Positions 1 through 31,858 of a DNA stretch of 64,000 bases are shown here, one piece after another. Source of the DNA: Salvelinus alpinus. Its lineage: Eukaryota > Chordata > Actinopteri > Salmoniformes > Salmonidae. Where the stretch lies: assembly GCF_045679555.1 (NCBI RefSeq), contig NC_092120.1:12451805-12515804 (forward strand), given 5' to 3'. Below the pieces are notes generated by a model, which was not told the DNA's origin, did not search any database, and saw only the letters and a list, made by a program, of their open reading frames with translations. Positions within the stretch are counted from its first letter, which is position 1, and the number at the start of each line of letters is the position of its first letter. The translations under genes and the position numbers were made by a program.

Positions 1-7093
<7,093 letters not shown>

Positions 7094-7099
7094 ATCGAT
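7094..7099 (+). promoter_or_regulatory. Candidate ONECUT binding site (ATCGAT core)
   Basis: The core ATCGAT in the context GAAATCGATGAAG resembles the established HNF6/ONECUT consensus. It lies about 1.1 kb upstream of this gene's own ATG and near the presumed promoter, so autoregulation is possible. A 6-bp palindrome also occurs by chance, so this is inference. Confidence 0.3.
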
Positions 7100-7415
7100 G
7101 AAGTAGCAGGCTGAGGGAAGAGGAGGAGGAAAATCTCACGAGATAATGAAAGAAAAAGAGGAGAGCTGCTAGGTAGAGAAGAGCAAGGCTACATATGGAC
7201 GTTTGACTTAAAAAAAGACCAAAGGACAGGGAAAGGACGTATACCTAACCGCCAATTGTTTGGCCTCTTGTTTTATTGTATGTAGCATCCCTCGGTGCAT
7301 CTGACCAATTGTGTGAATCTGCGCGGACAGGCTGGAAGACAAGAGACAAGCGACACAATCGGAGAGATGCAGAGGACCGACAACAGACGCGGATGCGCTC
7401 ATATAACAGAATAAG

Positions 7416-7834
7416 GTAAGAATAATACAATTAAGAGGCCACATATCTGTTCGTTTTTGGTGTCGTTATATCTCAAAACAACTTAAATGCTCAGACATTT
7501 CCTAAATAGAACATATGACCACCATTCGTTGTCCGAATTGTGTTGAGAAATATGCAAACATGACGCACGTTAATGTCCAAAGAATCGTGTGCGCGCTCAT
7601 CGAGTATTTAGAACTTTGCTTGAGAGGCAATAATGTGATTTGTAAGAGTGGATTTGCCTGTGTCATTTTTTTGTGTTACACATGCATTGATCGGCTCTCG
7701 TAGGAATGAAACAATTACACTTAATGTTTGAAATGCTTGTGACTGTGGTTATAGTCTACAATAGCCTAGACGTCACTATTGCATGAGCAGGCTATAACTA
7801 AAATACAGACGAGTAAACATTTGATCTCCCGCAG
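7416..7834 (+). other. Candidate 5'UTR intron of the ONECUT gene
   Basis: ATAAG|GTAAGAATA at 7411-7424 is a strong splice donor and CTCCCGCAG|GC ending at 7834 is a good acceptor. Together they define a 419-bp intron between a noncoding first exon ending at 7415 and an exon that continues from 7835 into the start codon at 8183. No transcript evidence is available. Confidence 0.45.
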
Positions 7835-8182
7835 GCAAAAGAGCGACGATTCTGCGGAGGAACACAGTTGAGCCCCAAAGAAAGGATGAGAAGAGTGTTG
7901 TAGCACAAATCCAAATAATGTGATAGTTCATCTTACTGAAGCTGCTTCACACTTGATTTCCTGGAGTTTGAAGGAGTTTAAAGAGACTACTTAAGTTGTT
8001 ATCAGATAATTAATTGGACAGTATAGAAGCACATAAATCAATCCATTCAGAAATCAATAAATCCATAGTATTGTGCAACAGGAGAAGGACCATCCAGACT
8101 GCTAGTCTACTGTTAAACAACAACTAGGCTACTGAAACAACACCATCAAGATAGAAAAAAAGGGAAATTCACTAAATTCAAA

Positions 8183-9218
8183 ATGGATGGAAGCCTAGGG
8201 GAGATGTCTGTCCAAATCCACTCTGAGCTCCACAATCAGGATGGCAGAGCGATGCTGCATTCACGGGACCTTTCAGCTGCTTTCCCCAGGCCCTCCCTTG
8301 GGGGGCACTCCATGTCCCTGGAGCCTGAGCACCGACCTCCAGGTTTCGACCACTCCATGTCAGCGCTGGGCTATGGAGGAGATGCTCCATCTAGCTGTGG
8401 CAGCACGTACACCACACTAACCCCCCTGCAGCCTTTCGATGACAAATTTCACCACCACCATCACCACCACCATCCCTGCCTGCCGGTCAGCAATGTCATC
8501 GGGAGCTTTACTCTCATGCGTGAGGACAGAGGCCTGGGTGGCAACTTCTACAACCCTTACGGCAAAGATCTGGGGATGACACAGAGTCTTTCACCACCTT
8601 CTACAGGCTCTGGCTTGGGGACACCCATGCATGGTTACGGGACACTGGGAAACAGCCCCAACGGCAATGGTGGCCAGATGCTTCCAAGTGGTTACGAGGT
8701 CCACGGGGGCAACATCTTCTGCAGGACGGCAGACTTCGGCAGGGAGATGTCCCCTCCAGGGCTGGGCGGCGACTCGTCAGTCAGCCATCAGCTGAACAAG
8801 ATGGAGGCTCACCAACACGCGCCCAGCCACAATCCTCACATCTACAGCCAGCACTATCAACACCACCACCCCAGCCAACAGTCCTCAAAGGCCGGGGAGC
8901 TCCCCCACTCCTCGTCCTCTTTGCCCAGCAGTGAGGGCATGCTGCCCAGCTCCCAGGGTGGTGGAGGTGGAGGGGCTGGAGAGGAGATCGACACCAGGGA
9001 CGTGGCCCAGAGGATCATCACTGAGCTGAAGAGGTACAGCATCCCCCAGGCCATCTTTGCAGAGAGGGTGCTGTGTAGGTCACAGGGCACTCTGTCTGAC
9101 CTCCTGAGAAACCCCAAGCCCTGGGGCAAGCTCAAGTCTGGCCGCGAGACCTTCAAGAGGATGTCCCGCTGGCTGCAGGAGCCTGAGTTTCAAAGGATGG
9201 CCTCACTGCGGCTGGAGG
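8183..9218 (+). CDS. onecutl: ONECUT gene coding exon 1
   Basis: Codes for residues 1-345 plus the first base of codon 346: the N-terminal activation region, poly-His tract, Gly-rich linker (about 260-265) and the whole CUT domain. The start ATG at 8183 is followed directly by MDGSLGEM. Exon end CTGGAGG|GTAAGATC gives a consensus donor at 9219-9220. The open frame runs on to 9346 in the intron, which would give a 387-aa read-through product without a homeodomain. Confidence 0.92.
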
Positions 9219-12200
9219 GTAAGATCTTTTTCCATTTCTCTCCACCTCTCCATGTTTTTCTCCAAAAATCCAACACGATCTGTATGCTGCTCAGAGGAAT
9301 GAAAAACGAGTTGTGCATTTCCTATGTTCCTAAAGGATATATTTGAATGATAGGTCCATAGTTTGTACGGTTACAGAGCATTCAAGGAGCAGGGTACACA
9401 ATGTATTGTGATCTAGTTAAACCATTAGAGTGGACATTTGTCCTTCATAAATGAACCATGGAGATCATAATTACAAGGATTATTGTTGGTGAAACCGCCA
9501 TAATATACTATTTGTTTGTGCATGCCTGACGTTAAGAGTTGGGGAGATAGTTAGGAAATGTTGTTTCTGTTGTGGAAAGATACACTTGTTTTTCACCCAC
9601 ACTTGATATGAATTCCCCATATCTGGGAAAAAATGAAATGAATATAGGTGAAATGGGAGTACAAGATAAAACAACATTATGAAAAAAAAAATGCATTTTT
9701 AAAAGGCAGTACATGATTTGTTGGTTGACATCTGATATTCTTTAGGGATATGCACTGAAGAAGATAGCACAATATACAGTGCTGTGTTACCGCGTTGTCA
9801 CTCCATAGGGACTGAGAAGCCATCTGATACACGAAGCACAGAAAGAGATCCAAGTGAACACAGTAATATGATATGGGCTGAGAGGAGTGTGCATATGTCG
9901 GCAGGGGTCTGTGAGCTGTGCAAGCAAGCACAGTTGATCACAGCTTTTCACTATCTGTCAGCAGCCCAACTGATTAAGCCCAAAAGCACAATAGGGCTCA
10001 TAAGTAATGATTGTGCACTCTTGCAATCCTCTCACAATTATTGATCTTTGATTGTGTAGCTCTCTGAACACATGTGTACATCCTCAGTTCGACAAAATGT
10101 TACACTAATCATACTCAACCCAGTTACAAGTGATTATCTCTTTTAGATTTCCAAGGTTTCTGTTATGTGACAGCTTTGGTGTCTACAGTACATATTCAAT
10201 GCATCCTATCTTTACTTGAAGCAGTGTTATTGTGCAAGGAAGGAAACATTTTTCCCCTGCCGCTGAGGTGTTGTGCCATCTGTAAACATTAGCATTTTTT
10301 GCATTTTCAGAAAACATCACCTTTTTATCATAGATGACACAACAATTTGGATTATCTTGCAGTATTCTTGTTATTTTACCTCAACGATCAAAGATTTTTT
10401 TTTCACGACTCACTGCTCAAAATTCAAGGAGCAGATCAATCCTAGTGATAAAAAATTAAGGCGCTTACATGGGGGATGTATTGCAAGCGTACTAACATTT
10501 GACAATGCTTCTCCCCCACACAGTCTACACTTGCATATTTAGTTATTCGCAAAGGCACAATTTGGACAGCTCTGCACTTTTCTACATAACCTACTTTCTG
10601 AGGGGGTTGTTTTTCTCTTCCCGGCCAACCCCCTTTTGTTTAATTACAAGCCTCTATTGATTTCCATGGGAAAGAGCAGCACGCCATGCCCACACATACC
10701 TCGACCGCATCGGCAGATCGAGACAGGAATTAGAATGCACAGTGCCCTGTGCTCCCTAGTCTGAAGATAGCTCAAGTGTTCTTTGCTTCACGCCTTAAGT
10801 TTTAAGATGATCCACCTTAATGCAGCACTCCCTTTAAATACCCACCAGCTCCTTCAGCATCTCAGTGTCTCAGCCAGCTCTCCATGTTTATTGTTATCAT
10901 GCCAGTTATCTTCCCTCGACATAATGTTTTATTATGCAAAGCTTTAGGATAAATGGTGGACCTGATTATGTAATGTCATCGTCTTTTAATATTTCTCTTT
11001 ATGTGGAGACATTCTGAAGCGCTTACATGGAGAAGGTCATTTTACTTTCTCCTGTTTAGAGGTTATGCTCTCTGGATTACTGCACTGTATATTAGATGCA
11101 TCTTCAGGCCAACCTCTGGCTGTGGAGGAGGCAATCAGGCTTTAGTCAGAGAAGAAGGCAGGGTGCAGCTAAAGACCACGCAGTGGTGCTTGAACACTTT
11201 AAGTCGCGAGGGATCAGGGAACCTAACTTTAAAGATGATGGCTGAAGCCCTTGACTGAAGGTCTAAATGAATAAGAAAGGTCAATGCGGTTTATGTCTCA
11301 GGTCCAGTGGCTGCGCCATCCCCCAGTAATGAAAGCCATGAAGCCAATCCACTGTATGTACGCTACTATATTCAGTTCAGTTATCCTAGCTCAAAGGTCA
11401 CAAGGGAAACATTTGCATATCAAAAATGAGTAACATTCCAGTATGGTTTTAACAGCCCAGTCTCCCAAACAAACAATGTTGTTTTTATTGGGTTGTTGCA
11501 GCTCCCCATTCTGGCGCTGAAGGGGTTAACTAGCCTCTATGGGTCGAGGAGTCTGAGCTGCACAGATTTAATCAATAATTTCTATCAGCCCCTGGCCCAA
11601 GAAATCAGCAGGGGGTGGGCTGGGGCTGGAGGGGGGACAGGGAGGGGGTCGGCTAGGAGGGGGTGGAGGTTCAGACGCCGGGGGGTAGGGAAAGGGCTTT
11701 CGATAACGTTTCAGCAACACGAGACAAGGGCATACATCATGATCAGGGGCTGTTCCCACGATCATAAGAAGCCTATAGGGGAATATTTATGTCTCCAGGA
11801 GTAGCCCCAGTGCCAGGGATTTATAGCATGGTAATTGCAAGCCTTTTACACATGATTACAGCATAAGGAAGCATTTACTTAATGGTCGGCGTTATGATCG
11901 CCAGCGAGGGCGGGAGAAAAAGATAGGATGGAGGGGCAGTGGAAGAAAGGAGGTGTAGGACACCCTGACTCCTCCAACAACCCATAATTCCACAGTACAA
12001 GCAAGCTAACCACTACTTTCATGTCATTGCTTTCATTACCATGCGTTTCTGAGCACAGGACAGTATGGGTTCTATAGCTGCAGTCTTCGTATTGACATGG
12101 TAGGAATGTATAACGCCAGTAAAACATGTAGCAGTTGGGAAAACCTATTCATTTTAGTTGTGGTAATATTGGCATGCTTCAGGAATTTCAGGCCGTTCGG

Positions 12201-15200
12201 ATTTTAATGAGAAATGGTTCGATAACTCTCAGAAATGTAAATGAGCTGTAGATGCCTAAAAGGTAACAGGCCCTGTAATCTCAAGTTGACAAGAGGTTAG
12301 ACATCCCAGAGTCTAACATTTCCTTCAGATAATGATTCAGAGTAAATATACAGTGGGAATTACAGCACAATGTATTAAGGCACAACATTCACATTTGCTA
12401 AACTAGACCTCAGCTATAGGCTAGTACATTTGAAATGTCGTCGTTATGATGGCACTACTAATAAATGTCCTAATGATAAAATATTTATCAGTTGTCTTTG
12501 AGTTGCCGTTTATCATTTGCACTACCGTGGGTTTACAGCAAATATCAGGCCTATCAACCCTCAGTGTGTGAGATGATTTTCAATGGGGAGATATACAGTA
12601 AGCCAATCTATCTATTGAACATCTCAGCGCCTTTCTTGGAGACTGGGGGCGGCCTCGCTGTGTGTATGTGGTGTGTCACTGCTTACGCTTTAAAAAGACC
12701 TTCACCATCAGCAAAAAAAGAAATACAACCACACGCTGCTGATTGAGGTCTTAAAAGTGTGCATTTAGGTAATTACAAGAGTCACCCAAATATGTTTTAG
12801 TCCACATAGGGCTTCTGAACACTCGGAGCAGTGCAGACTCTGCTTGTTTCAAGCCTCTCTGACGTAACCTATTTAATAGAAAATAAATGAGTTCTCCCTA
12901 CAGTGATTATCACTTACTCTCTCCGCCTCATGTAAATGACTTTTATGAGAAACGAATGATGTTGGAGTGTCCACTAAGACAAGTCAGCGGGGAAGAGGAG
13001 GGAAAAGGAGGAAGAATGAAGGGGGGGGGGGGGGGCTGTCTTAATTTATGAAGACAACGGTGGGTGTAGTATTTCCAGTACATACAGTATCTATTGTAGG
13101 CCTACTTGTATATGTGGTCAAATGTTTAGTTGTGGGCAGAGTAGCCCATACACCTTGTATTGTCTAATCCTCATATGGATGCACTGCAGACACAGCCCAT
13201 AGCCTATACCGTTTTCTCTCAACACTCTAATTAGGCTACATGTAAACATTGAACAATATACCATTTTAAGTGGGTCATTTCAAATGACTGAATTTTCTCT
13301 CAGAGACATTATGTTCTTTTTCCTTATGAGGACTGCACTGGCTGCTGTATACTATGGTCCAGGACTGCACTGGCTGCTGTATACTATGGTCCAGGACTGC
13401 ACTGGCTGCTGTATACTATGGTCCAGGACTGCACTGGCTGCTGTATACTATGGTCCAGGACTGCACTGGCTGCTGTATACTATGGTCCAGGACTGCACTG
13501 GCTGCTGTATACTATGGTCCAGGACTGCATTGGCTGCTGTATACTATGGTCCAGGACTGCACTGGCTGCTGTATACTATGGTCCAGGACTGCAATTGTGA
13601 ATAGCCTACGGAGCATTAACACTTTTCACTCTCCTGTGGATGATGCACAGACTTGCACATTAGTCATTTACCATCCTAATGCAAAAAGCCTTTAGGGACT
13701 TTACTGCAAAAATAGCTTGCAGGCTACTTATAGTCTACATTTGGATCCTATTTGGTTGGCATGGCAAATTTTACCGACCTCAAGTTGGCCTCTCTTTTTT
13801 GCCTTGGAAAACGTCTGTTATTCCTGTAGAATGACAGCCTCTGCCCCCATTGCTACATCTCCGTCCTCTGTCCTGGATAAGTGTAAACGGAAAACAACAA
13901 CTTGGAATTTAGTCAAACTGAAATTCCAAATGAAAGCGAGGCTAAATTGTAGCTGAGTCTTACCAGTAAATGTGTGAAAATGTTTAGGTAAAACTGTAAC
14001 ACTAATTATTAAACAAAACTTTGATAGTCAATAATAACAACAACATAAGCCAGAACTGCAGGTAGGCCGATTGAAGTAGCCAATGTTGTTATGCAGGAGG
14101 TAACATTTACATTTTATTTCATGCTCTATTCTAGTGTAGGCTAATTCTGAAAACTCCCCACTTGCTCATGTACTTGCTCTGTGTTAGCCTCATTTTCCCA
14201 CCACACACAGGTCAGGTGTCACACAGGCGCACTGACTTGTCACAGGTCCGCACATGCCAACAGAAAACAGAGCAGCCTAACCTCAGTGACGTGTACACTG
14301 CATTTGCTTTTCGTGAACTAACACTCGCACTTTACTTTCCCCCGCTACTAGCACTGACTTTGCTGATAGCTACTATATTGAGGAACAATATACTTACTAT
14401 GAGTGAGATATGTGGTTGTCTCACCTAGCTATCTGAAGATGAATGCACTAACTAATCTGGATAAGAGTGTCTGCTAAATTACTAAAATGTCAATGTAGAC
14501 CTATTCAGTAAAAAATGAAATGCGGGCCTAGAAGAACTTGTTAATTTGTTATTTATCTGTAGCCTACTTTATGTTTTTTCTTTGCTGATGGGTGGTAATG
14601 TCCATGACAATAAATATTTTTAGGCCTAGTCTAGTTGTCTAGTCAGCATTTATCCAAGTTGAGTGGCCTACTTGCATGTAATAGTGTGACAGCCTAATGT
14701 CTAGATTTCTGGTGGATTAGGTTGATTTTACCAACTGTGCAGTGAAACAAGTTGCTGATTCATCTCTTTTAGCGAATCAAACTTGCTTAGCTAATCTGTT
14801 TTCCTTCAACAAATCCACTTTCTCTCACCTAATCCATTTGTCCTAGTTAGCTAGCCAGTCTGTTTTAGCTAACCCATTTTTCTACTTCTTCTGCCTACAG
14901 CTTGCAAGCGGAAGGAGCAGGAGCAGAGTAAACTGGAGCGCAACCAGGGCCCCAAGCGCACCAGGCTGGTGTTCACGGACCTCCAGAGGCGTACCCTATT
15001 GGCCATCTTCCGGGAGAACCACCGGCCAGCCAAGGACCTCCAGGTCACCATCTCCCAGCAGCTGGGCCTGGAGCTCTCCACCGTCAGCAACTTCTTCATG
15101 AACGCCCGGCGCCGCAATGTCAACAAGTGGGCAGAAGAGGGCCGCCCCTCCTCCACAGGCTCCTCGGGCTCCAGCGTGTCCTCCTCCGCCGTGTCCTGCA

Positions 15201-15211
15201 GCACGGCCTGA
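8183..15211 (+). CDS. onecutl: ONECUT-family transcription factor, two coding exons
   Basis: The gene encodes a nuclear DNA-binding regulator with one CUT domain and a divergent homeodomain. The CDS joins 8183-9218 to 14901-15211 (1347 nt, 448 aa) across a phase-1 intron of 5.7 kb, the exon split seen in ONECUT genes. An N-terminal region shares the family blocks TYTTLTPLQP, DKFHHHH (eight His at 90-97) and GSFTLMR. The CUT domain (about 267-345) contains KRYSIPQAIFAERVLCRSQG. The homeodomain (about 364-423) has VSNFFMNARRR, which carries the Phe48/Met50 pair diagnostic of ONECUT. The C-terminus is Ser-rich. Several positions differ from ONECUT1, 2 and 3 (RMSRWLQ instead of RMWKWLQ; RENHRPAKD instead of KENKRPSKE). 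A cathepsin K/S neighbourhood is not where mammalian ONECUT genes lie. I therefore favour the fish onecutl gene; onecut1 or onecut3 paralogues are alternatives. The family call is very secure; the symbol is less so. Confidence 0.93.
9219..14900 (+). other. onecutl: ONECUT intron between CUT and homeodomain exons
   Basis: A 5682-bp intron with a GTAAGATC donor and a TCTGCCTACAG acceptor. Contents seen are a G-rich/C-poor patch at about 11610-11690, a G homopolymer at 13020-13036 and the 32-bp minisatellite at 13330-13592. No additional exon could be supported; ORFs here lack recognisable domains. Confidence 0.85.
13330..13592 (+). repeat. 32-bp minisatellite, eight copies plus a partial
   Basis: A 32-bp unit starting GGACTGCACTGGCTGCTG is repeated head to tail with almost no divergence (one C-to-T difference seen near 13530). 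Because 32 is not a multiple of three and no frame of the unit contains a stop, all three + frames stay open, which creates misleading ORFs of 60-113 codons. Confidence 0.97.
14901..15211 (+). CDS. onecutl: ONECUT gene coding exon 2 (homeodomain)
   Basis: Acceptor CTGCCTACAG|CT completes an Ala codon, then CKRKEQEQSK begins, the linker found right after the CUT domain in ONECUT proteins. The homeodomain and a Ser-rich tail ending VSCSTA follow; TGA is at 15209-15211. GC content is far higher than in the surrounding DNA. Confidence 0.94.
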
Positions 15212-15556
15212 TGGGATAGAGGTGGGCTGGGTGGGCGTCGTGGCAGCAGAGGGCACATAGACTGGTCTAGGTAGAGATCAGGCGTAATAATGTACTCCTC
15301 ATTATCAGAGGGAGTGATGGAGTTGGCGTAGTTTACTTTTTTATGAAGAATTATCACAGAGCATTTCAGACCAAAGTTGATCACTCCTTGATATTGAAGG
15401 GGTGATACCCAGAATAATATGAGAACTTGTATGAGACAAGTTCCTATAATTGGAATGGTCGTGGGTGAATAGTTTATTTGAATTTTAAGAGGGTAACAGT
15501 GAGCATCCTTGATTTCTATAATTTCATCACATTCAATTTTAATATGGTAGGTTATG

Positions 15557-15690
15557 AAATCAAATCTAATTTCATTTGCCACATGCTTTGTTAACAACAG
15601 GTGTAGACTAACAGTGAAATGCTTACTTACGGGTCCTTTTCCAACAATCCAGAGTTAAAGATGAAAAGTAAAAAATAAAAATAAAAATGA
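15557..15690 (-). repeat. L2/RSg-1-type LINE 3' tail, antisense in the 3'UTR
   Basis: Read on the - strand it matches the terminal block of the decayed LINE at 60920-60995: CATTTCACTGTTAGTC, CACCTGTTGTT(A/T)ACAAAGCATGTG, then a short ATTTGATTTGA-like end. It is therefore a 3'-end fragment inserted in opposite orientation to the ONECUT transcript. Confidence 0.75.
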
Positions 15691-16667
15691 CACAAGGAAT
15701 AATATGGTTATGAGGCTATTAATAATCAGGAGGAGCCATACTTTTGTTTGCCCTTAGGGCTAATTTCATCTCCCTTACTAGAAACAGAAATCAAGAGGCA
15801 TCGCTGCATTGCATAACACCCCTAATTCAAATTTTCACCGCCCGTTACATCGACAGATCTCCATCTTCTTATATTCTTTGTTTCTCTGAGGAGTCAAGAC
15901 GAAGGTCACAGAGAATAACATGGGGATTGTGACAAAATCATAGCTCCATCACGCTTTCTAAAGAATGAGGCATGTGTTCCCATATAACACGGTTCGCTGG
16001 ACTGCAGAACTCTTTGGATGATCAGGAGGTTATTTCTCTCTCTACGATTCTCCGTTTTCAATCATTACCTGTCACGAGAACCTTGACTTGTCTTTTACAG
16101 TTCTTGACAACGGTTCCAGCTTGACTGAATCACAGTTTTCAAGGAGCAACCTTGGTGTGTCTCACTTTAAATCGGGACAGAATCTGTAAACAAGGGCAGA
16201 ATTTCAAGGGATGCCAAGTCAGAGACTTTTTGATGAAACCCTCCAGCTTTAGGACATTGACTGACCTACCAAACAAAAGCTCTGTAGCCATTTTGACTCA
16301 ACCAAAACACTTTGAACACGACGGACGCAAAGGAAAGAAGTACTTGTAACACAATGTATAGTAATGGTGTAGTATTTTTTCCACTCATGTTTCAAAACAC
16401 TTAACTGAACAAACCTCGGCTCCATTGCAAATCTTTTTTTTACAGATGCCTAGAAAATGGAGGAATGTGATTCTTTCAGCCCTTTTGTACAGATTTCAAG
16501 CACATTGCTCTATTTATAGAAATCCAATGGAAGTATGAGTTGTTGTTCCAGTCCTACTACGTACACCAAGGTCATTTTAGTTCCTCAAGGAACGGTTTTA
16601 ACATGCCTCTTTATAACCAGTTTCATTGGAGCAAGAATTTAAAATGCCATTGCTGAACTGATCAATG

Positions 16668-16740
16668 TATTTATTACTGCATTTGTGTATTTATTGTTTT
16701 TCTTTTGTTTTCTCTCTATTTATTTGGTTATTTATTTATG
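16668..16740 (+). promoter_or_regulatory. AU-rich element cluster in the 3'UTR
   Basis: At least five ATTTA pentamers occur within about 75 bases, several as TATTTATT or ATTTATTTAT. Class II AU-rich elements of this form are known to destabilise mRNA. Function here is inferred and depends on the 3'UTR extending past this point. Confidence 0.4.
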
Positions 16741-19139
16741 CTATCTATATACTGTAAGTATTTCTTTAATAATGCTTTGTATGTCTGTGTGAAACTGACT
16801 TTTTTTTTCTGATGGGCACTTTTAGTTGTAGAATCCCATCATAATACCAAAGATTAAGATTGTCCTCCCTGAATGTATGGCCTAAACCCCTTTCCTCTCC
16901 CCCCGACTCCCAGTGATGTTACGTATCTCTCTCTTTAAGGCCTTTGTTTTTTTTTATAGAATAATGGGGATTTCTTTACTATTGGCAAATGTCTCTGTGG
17001 TCAGGTCTTATGCCGAGGCTAAGCTTGTTTGAATGTTGTGGTAATGTGACATCTCATAGGTTCACAGGTTGCTTGTAAAATTGTGTTCAAACATCATTCA
17101 GCAGAGTGTCTGGAGTGTCCAGGGTTGCACTTACGGAGCATTTCAGGCTCTTAAGTGTGAATCCTTTGAGACCCCATGGAAACATGCATGCTGTGCATCT
17201 TCCTGGGGTTTGCATAGCAGTGACTCCCCTTGCTGCATTGCACACACTCCTGTCTATGTCCTGCTCAATGTGATTTCACCATCCTCCAGACTCATCCCTT
17301 CTGCCAGTCTTCTCAGTTCCACAGGCTCTTCTAGCATTTTCTCGTTTTTGCTTTGGCGGGTAGTGGGGAGGGATAGCTTGTCCACCAGCTAACGTGCGCT
17401 TCTCCTGTCTTTAACCTTGGGAGGGGCGTGTTGTCGGGGCCCCCTCACAGCGTGCACTTGAAAGACGGGCGGTCATGAAAGAGGCCATCGACTTTTGCAG
17501 ACTTCAAAGGGAGCCTTTTTTATCCATCTCCTCTCTGCGTATCTGGTTTAAGGGTCCGCTCCTGGCCAGACCCGTGGGCTTAGGGGCATTCAAAGGGGGC
17601 GGGGAGATCAGAGAGGTGGCTGAATCACCCCTGAACAGGGTGCAATGTTTTGGGAGAGGGGGTGGAAGGGCACAATAGAGTAGAATTAAAGTTTAATGAG
17701 CAACAATTGTAAGCATGCTGGGACCAAGGGAGGGGGCCAGTCTGGTGCAGGGAACATGAAAACCCCTACCAGTTTTGATGTTCCTTTTTTTCTAGCTTGT
17801 CATATGGTGTTCTATCAAAGACAATAGGATAGGTCCCCATGACACCTTTATTTTTTTTTACACTGCCCATATTTTAGAATAGAGTCTGCCCTCAAATGGG
17901 AGAGACTTCTCAGTCATTGTCTGCTCTGTCTTAACTGAGGAGAGAACTCCCCTTTGTACGGAGAGTTGATAGAGTATTGCAGGTGGTCTGTCATCAGTTT
18001 ACGCCTGTTGCACCCCCTAGCGGAGTGTAAAGAAATGTCTCTCTAGATTAAAGGGCGTCTTAGGCGAGGATGTTTTCAAGCTCTTCTGGGGCTTAAAAAC
18101 ACAGGTACATTATACACTAAAGTATAGCTGAATATGCATGGATACCCTCTGATATTGTTTTTGTACTATAAGTGGGGTTATCATTCCATCTTAATTAATA
18201 CACCAGAAATCCAAAGATAGTGAAGTCCAGTGAGATGTGTTAAGTTACAGTATTTTTAGGTTCAGCATTTGTGGTTTGAACTGAGAGATTGACATGAAGT
18301 TGTGACTGTAGAGGAAGTATTTTGACTCCGTAACCCGTGTTCCATTTGTCCCCCTGTGTACATGAATACTTACCCATCTACCTCAACTGTGTGAGATGTT
18401 GTGTGGCAAAGAAGTTTCTTAACCAAAGATTCCATCCTTTCAGGGTGTATGTCTATCTGTCTGTCCATCTGTCTCTCATGCTTTTTCAAAACCAAATGTG
18501 CTGGAATCAATCTGTTACAGGAGCAACCAAGCCCCATCCAGCCAAAGCGTAGTCCACTGCACTACAGAAGTCATATTTACCAATAATCTGTATATAATCA
18601 TTTTCAAGACCAAAAAAGTAGGTGACAATCCAAGCAAGGAGGATCTTGCTGTAATCAACGTTGCCTATTCCTTGTACCAAACTAGAACCATGTGACTTAC
18701 TGTAACAGTTATGAAAGCCCAAGAATCAAGAGTTCAACCAAAAACAAAAGGTCAAGAGGAGACTAAAGCTATTTTTTCACATTTGTAAAACCATTATTCC
18801 TTTTCCAATATGTTAGTGTATTTGAAATACTGTTTGATCCCACTGTTGGAAGCAGGAATAAACGACTCCATTCAAAAGCTTTAACGAGGCCAAATTGAGG
18901 GAAATATTGTATTTGACATGGGTTTGTGTCTGGGTTCCTGAACTAGGACTCACCCACCATACGTATCGTGCCATTCTCGTCCATGTGTTAGACTAACTAA
19001 TGAATGTGGCTAACCAACCAAAGGCTTAAAACACAACACTTTACATGTCAATCATGGTGGGACATTTTGTAACAACAACTAAAGAGAATCCCTTTGAATA
19101 CCTCATGTGAAATTGTTTGTTGTGATGTTGCACCAAAAA

Positions 19140-19145
19140 ATTAAA
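19140..19145 (+). terminator. Candidate distal poly(A) signal of the ONECUT gene
   Basis: ATTAAA is followed about 25 bases later by a GT-rich stretch (GTTTGTTGGTCTGCTG at 19168-19183), the usual layout of a cleavage and polyadenylation site. An upstream AATAAA at 18857 is an alternative. Confidence 0.45.
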
Positions 19146-19337
19146 ATGACTCATTTGTAACCCAATTTAGTTTGTTGGTCTGCTGACTTCATTCACGCTG
19201 CATGGCAACACACAGGATGTAGGTCTACATACGCTGTGACTGAGGAAATGGAAATAAACACACATTGCAATTTACAGTCACTACAGTTTGGAGGTAGAAG
19301 TATTAATTCAATTCAAATCAGTTCTTTAAAAGTTATA

Positions 19338-19343
19338 TTTATT
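19338..19343 (-). terminator. Candidate poly(A) signal of ctss
   Basis: AATAAA on the - strand (CAAATAAATATAAC) lies about 360 bases downstream of the ctss stop codon. It would place the ctss mRNA end about 150-200 bases from the end of the convergent ONECUT transcript. Confidence 0.45.
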
Positions 19344-19699
19344 TGATGACAAAATATACTTTGATTTAAGTAAGTATGTAGCCTTGCACGACCCTTGGCG
19401 TGTGCGAGCCAGAACAGCTCATAGGAGCAGGAGCCTATCTCCTGTGTCTGTAGCGTGAGGCAGCTTGATGTACAGTACACCCCCTGGATGCTGGCTACAG
19501 TGATAATGTAGATAATCACATTTGACTTATACATGATTTGTAAAAACACTTCTTAAGAAGTACTGTCTATATAGACAGAAAGTGATAGAAAGTGAAATGG
19601 TAGAAACAACACTAAAACAATGGAGGAAGTAAAAATGAATTACATTAAATTAATAAAAGGGCTCAGCTTTTCCAGTTAGGCCACTTTGATTGGCAGGAG

Positions 19700-31858
<12,159 letters not shown>

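Larger units (their letters stand above)
15212..19165 (+). other. onecutl: Probable long 3'UTR of the ONECUT gene
   Basis: About 4 kb without another gene separates the stop codon from the convergent ctss gene. Long 3'UTRs are usual for ONECUT genes. It contains a LINE-tail repeat (15557-15690), an AU-rich cluster (16668-16740) and possible poly(A) signals at 18857-18862 (AATAAA) and 19140-19145 (ATTAAA). Its exact end cannot be fixed from sequence. Confidence 0.5.

Noticed and set aside
9219..9346. Read-through of ONECUT exon 1 giving a 387-aa protein
   Set aside because: Consensus donor at 9219 and a matching homeodomain exon at 14901 make splicing the normal outcome.
13284..13695. Three overlapping + strand ORFs with repeated peptides
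   Set aside because: All come from the 32-bp minisatellite, whose unit has no stop in any frame.
14869..15597. 242-aa - strand ORF
   Set aside because: Antisense shadow of the GC-rich homeodomain exon and a LINE tail; no domain.
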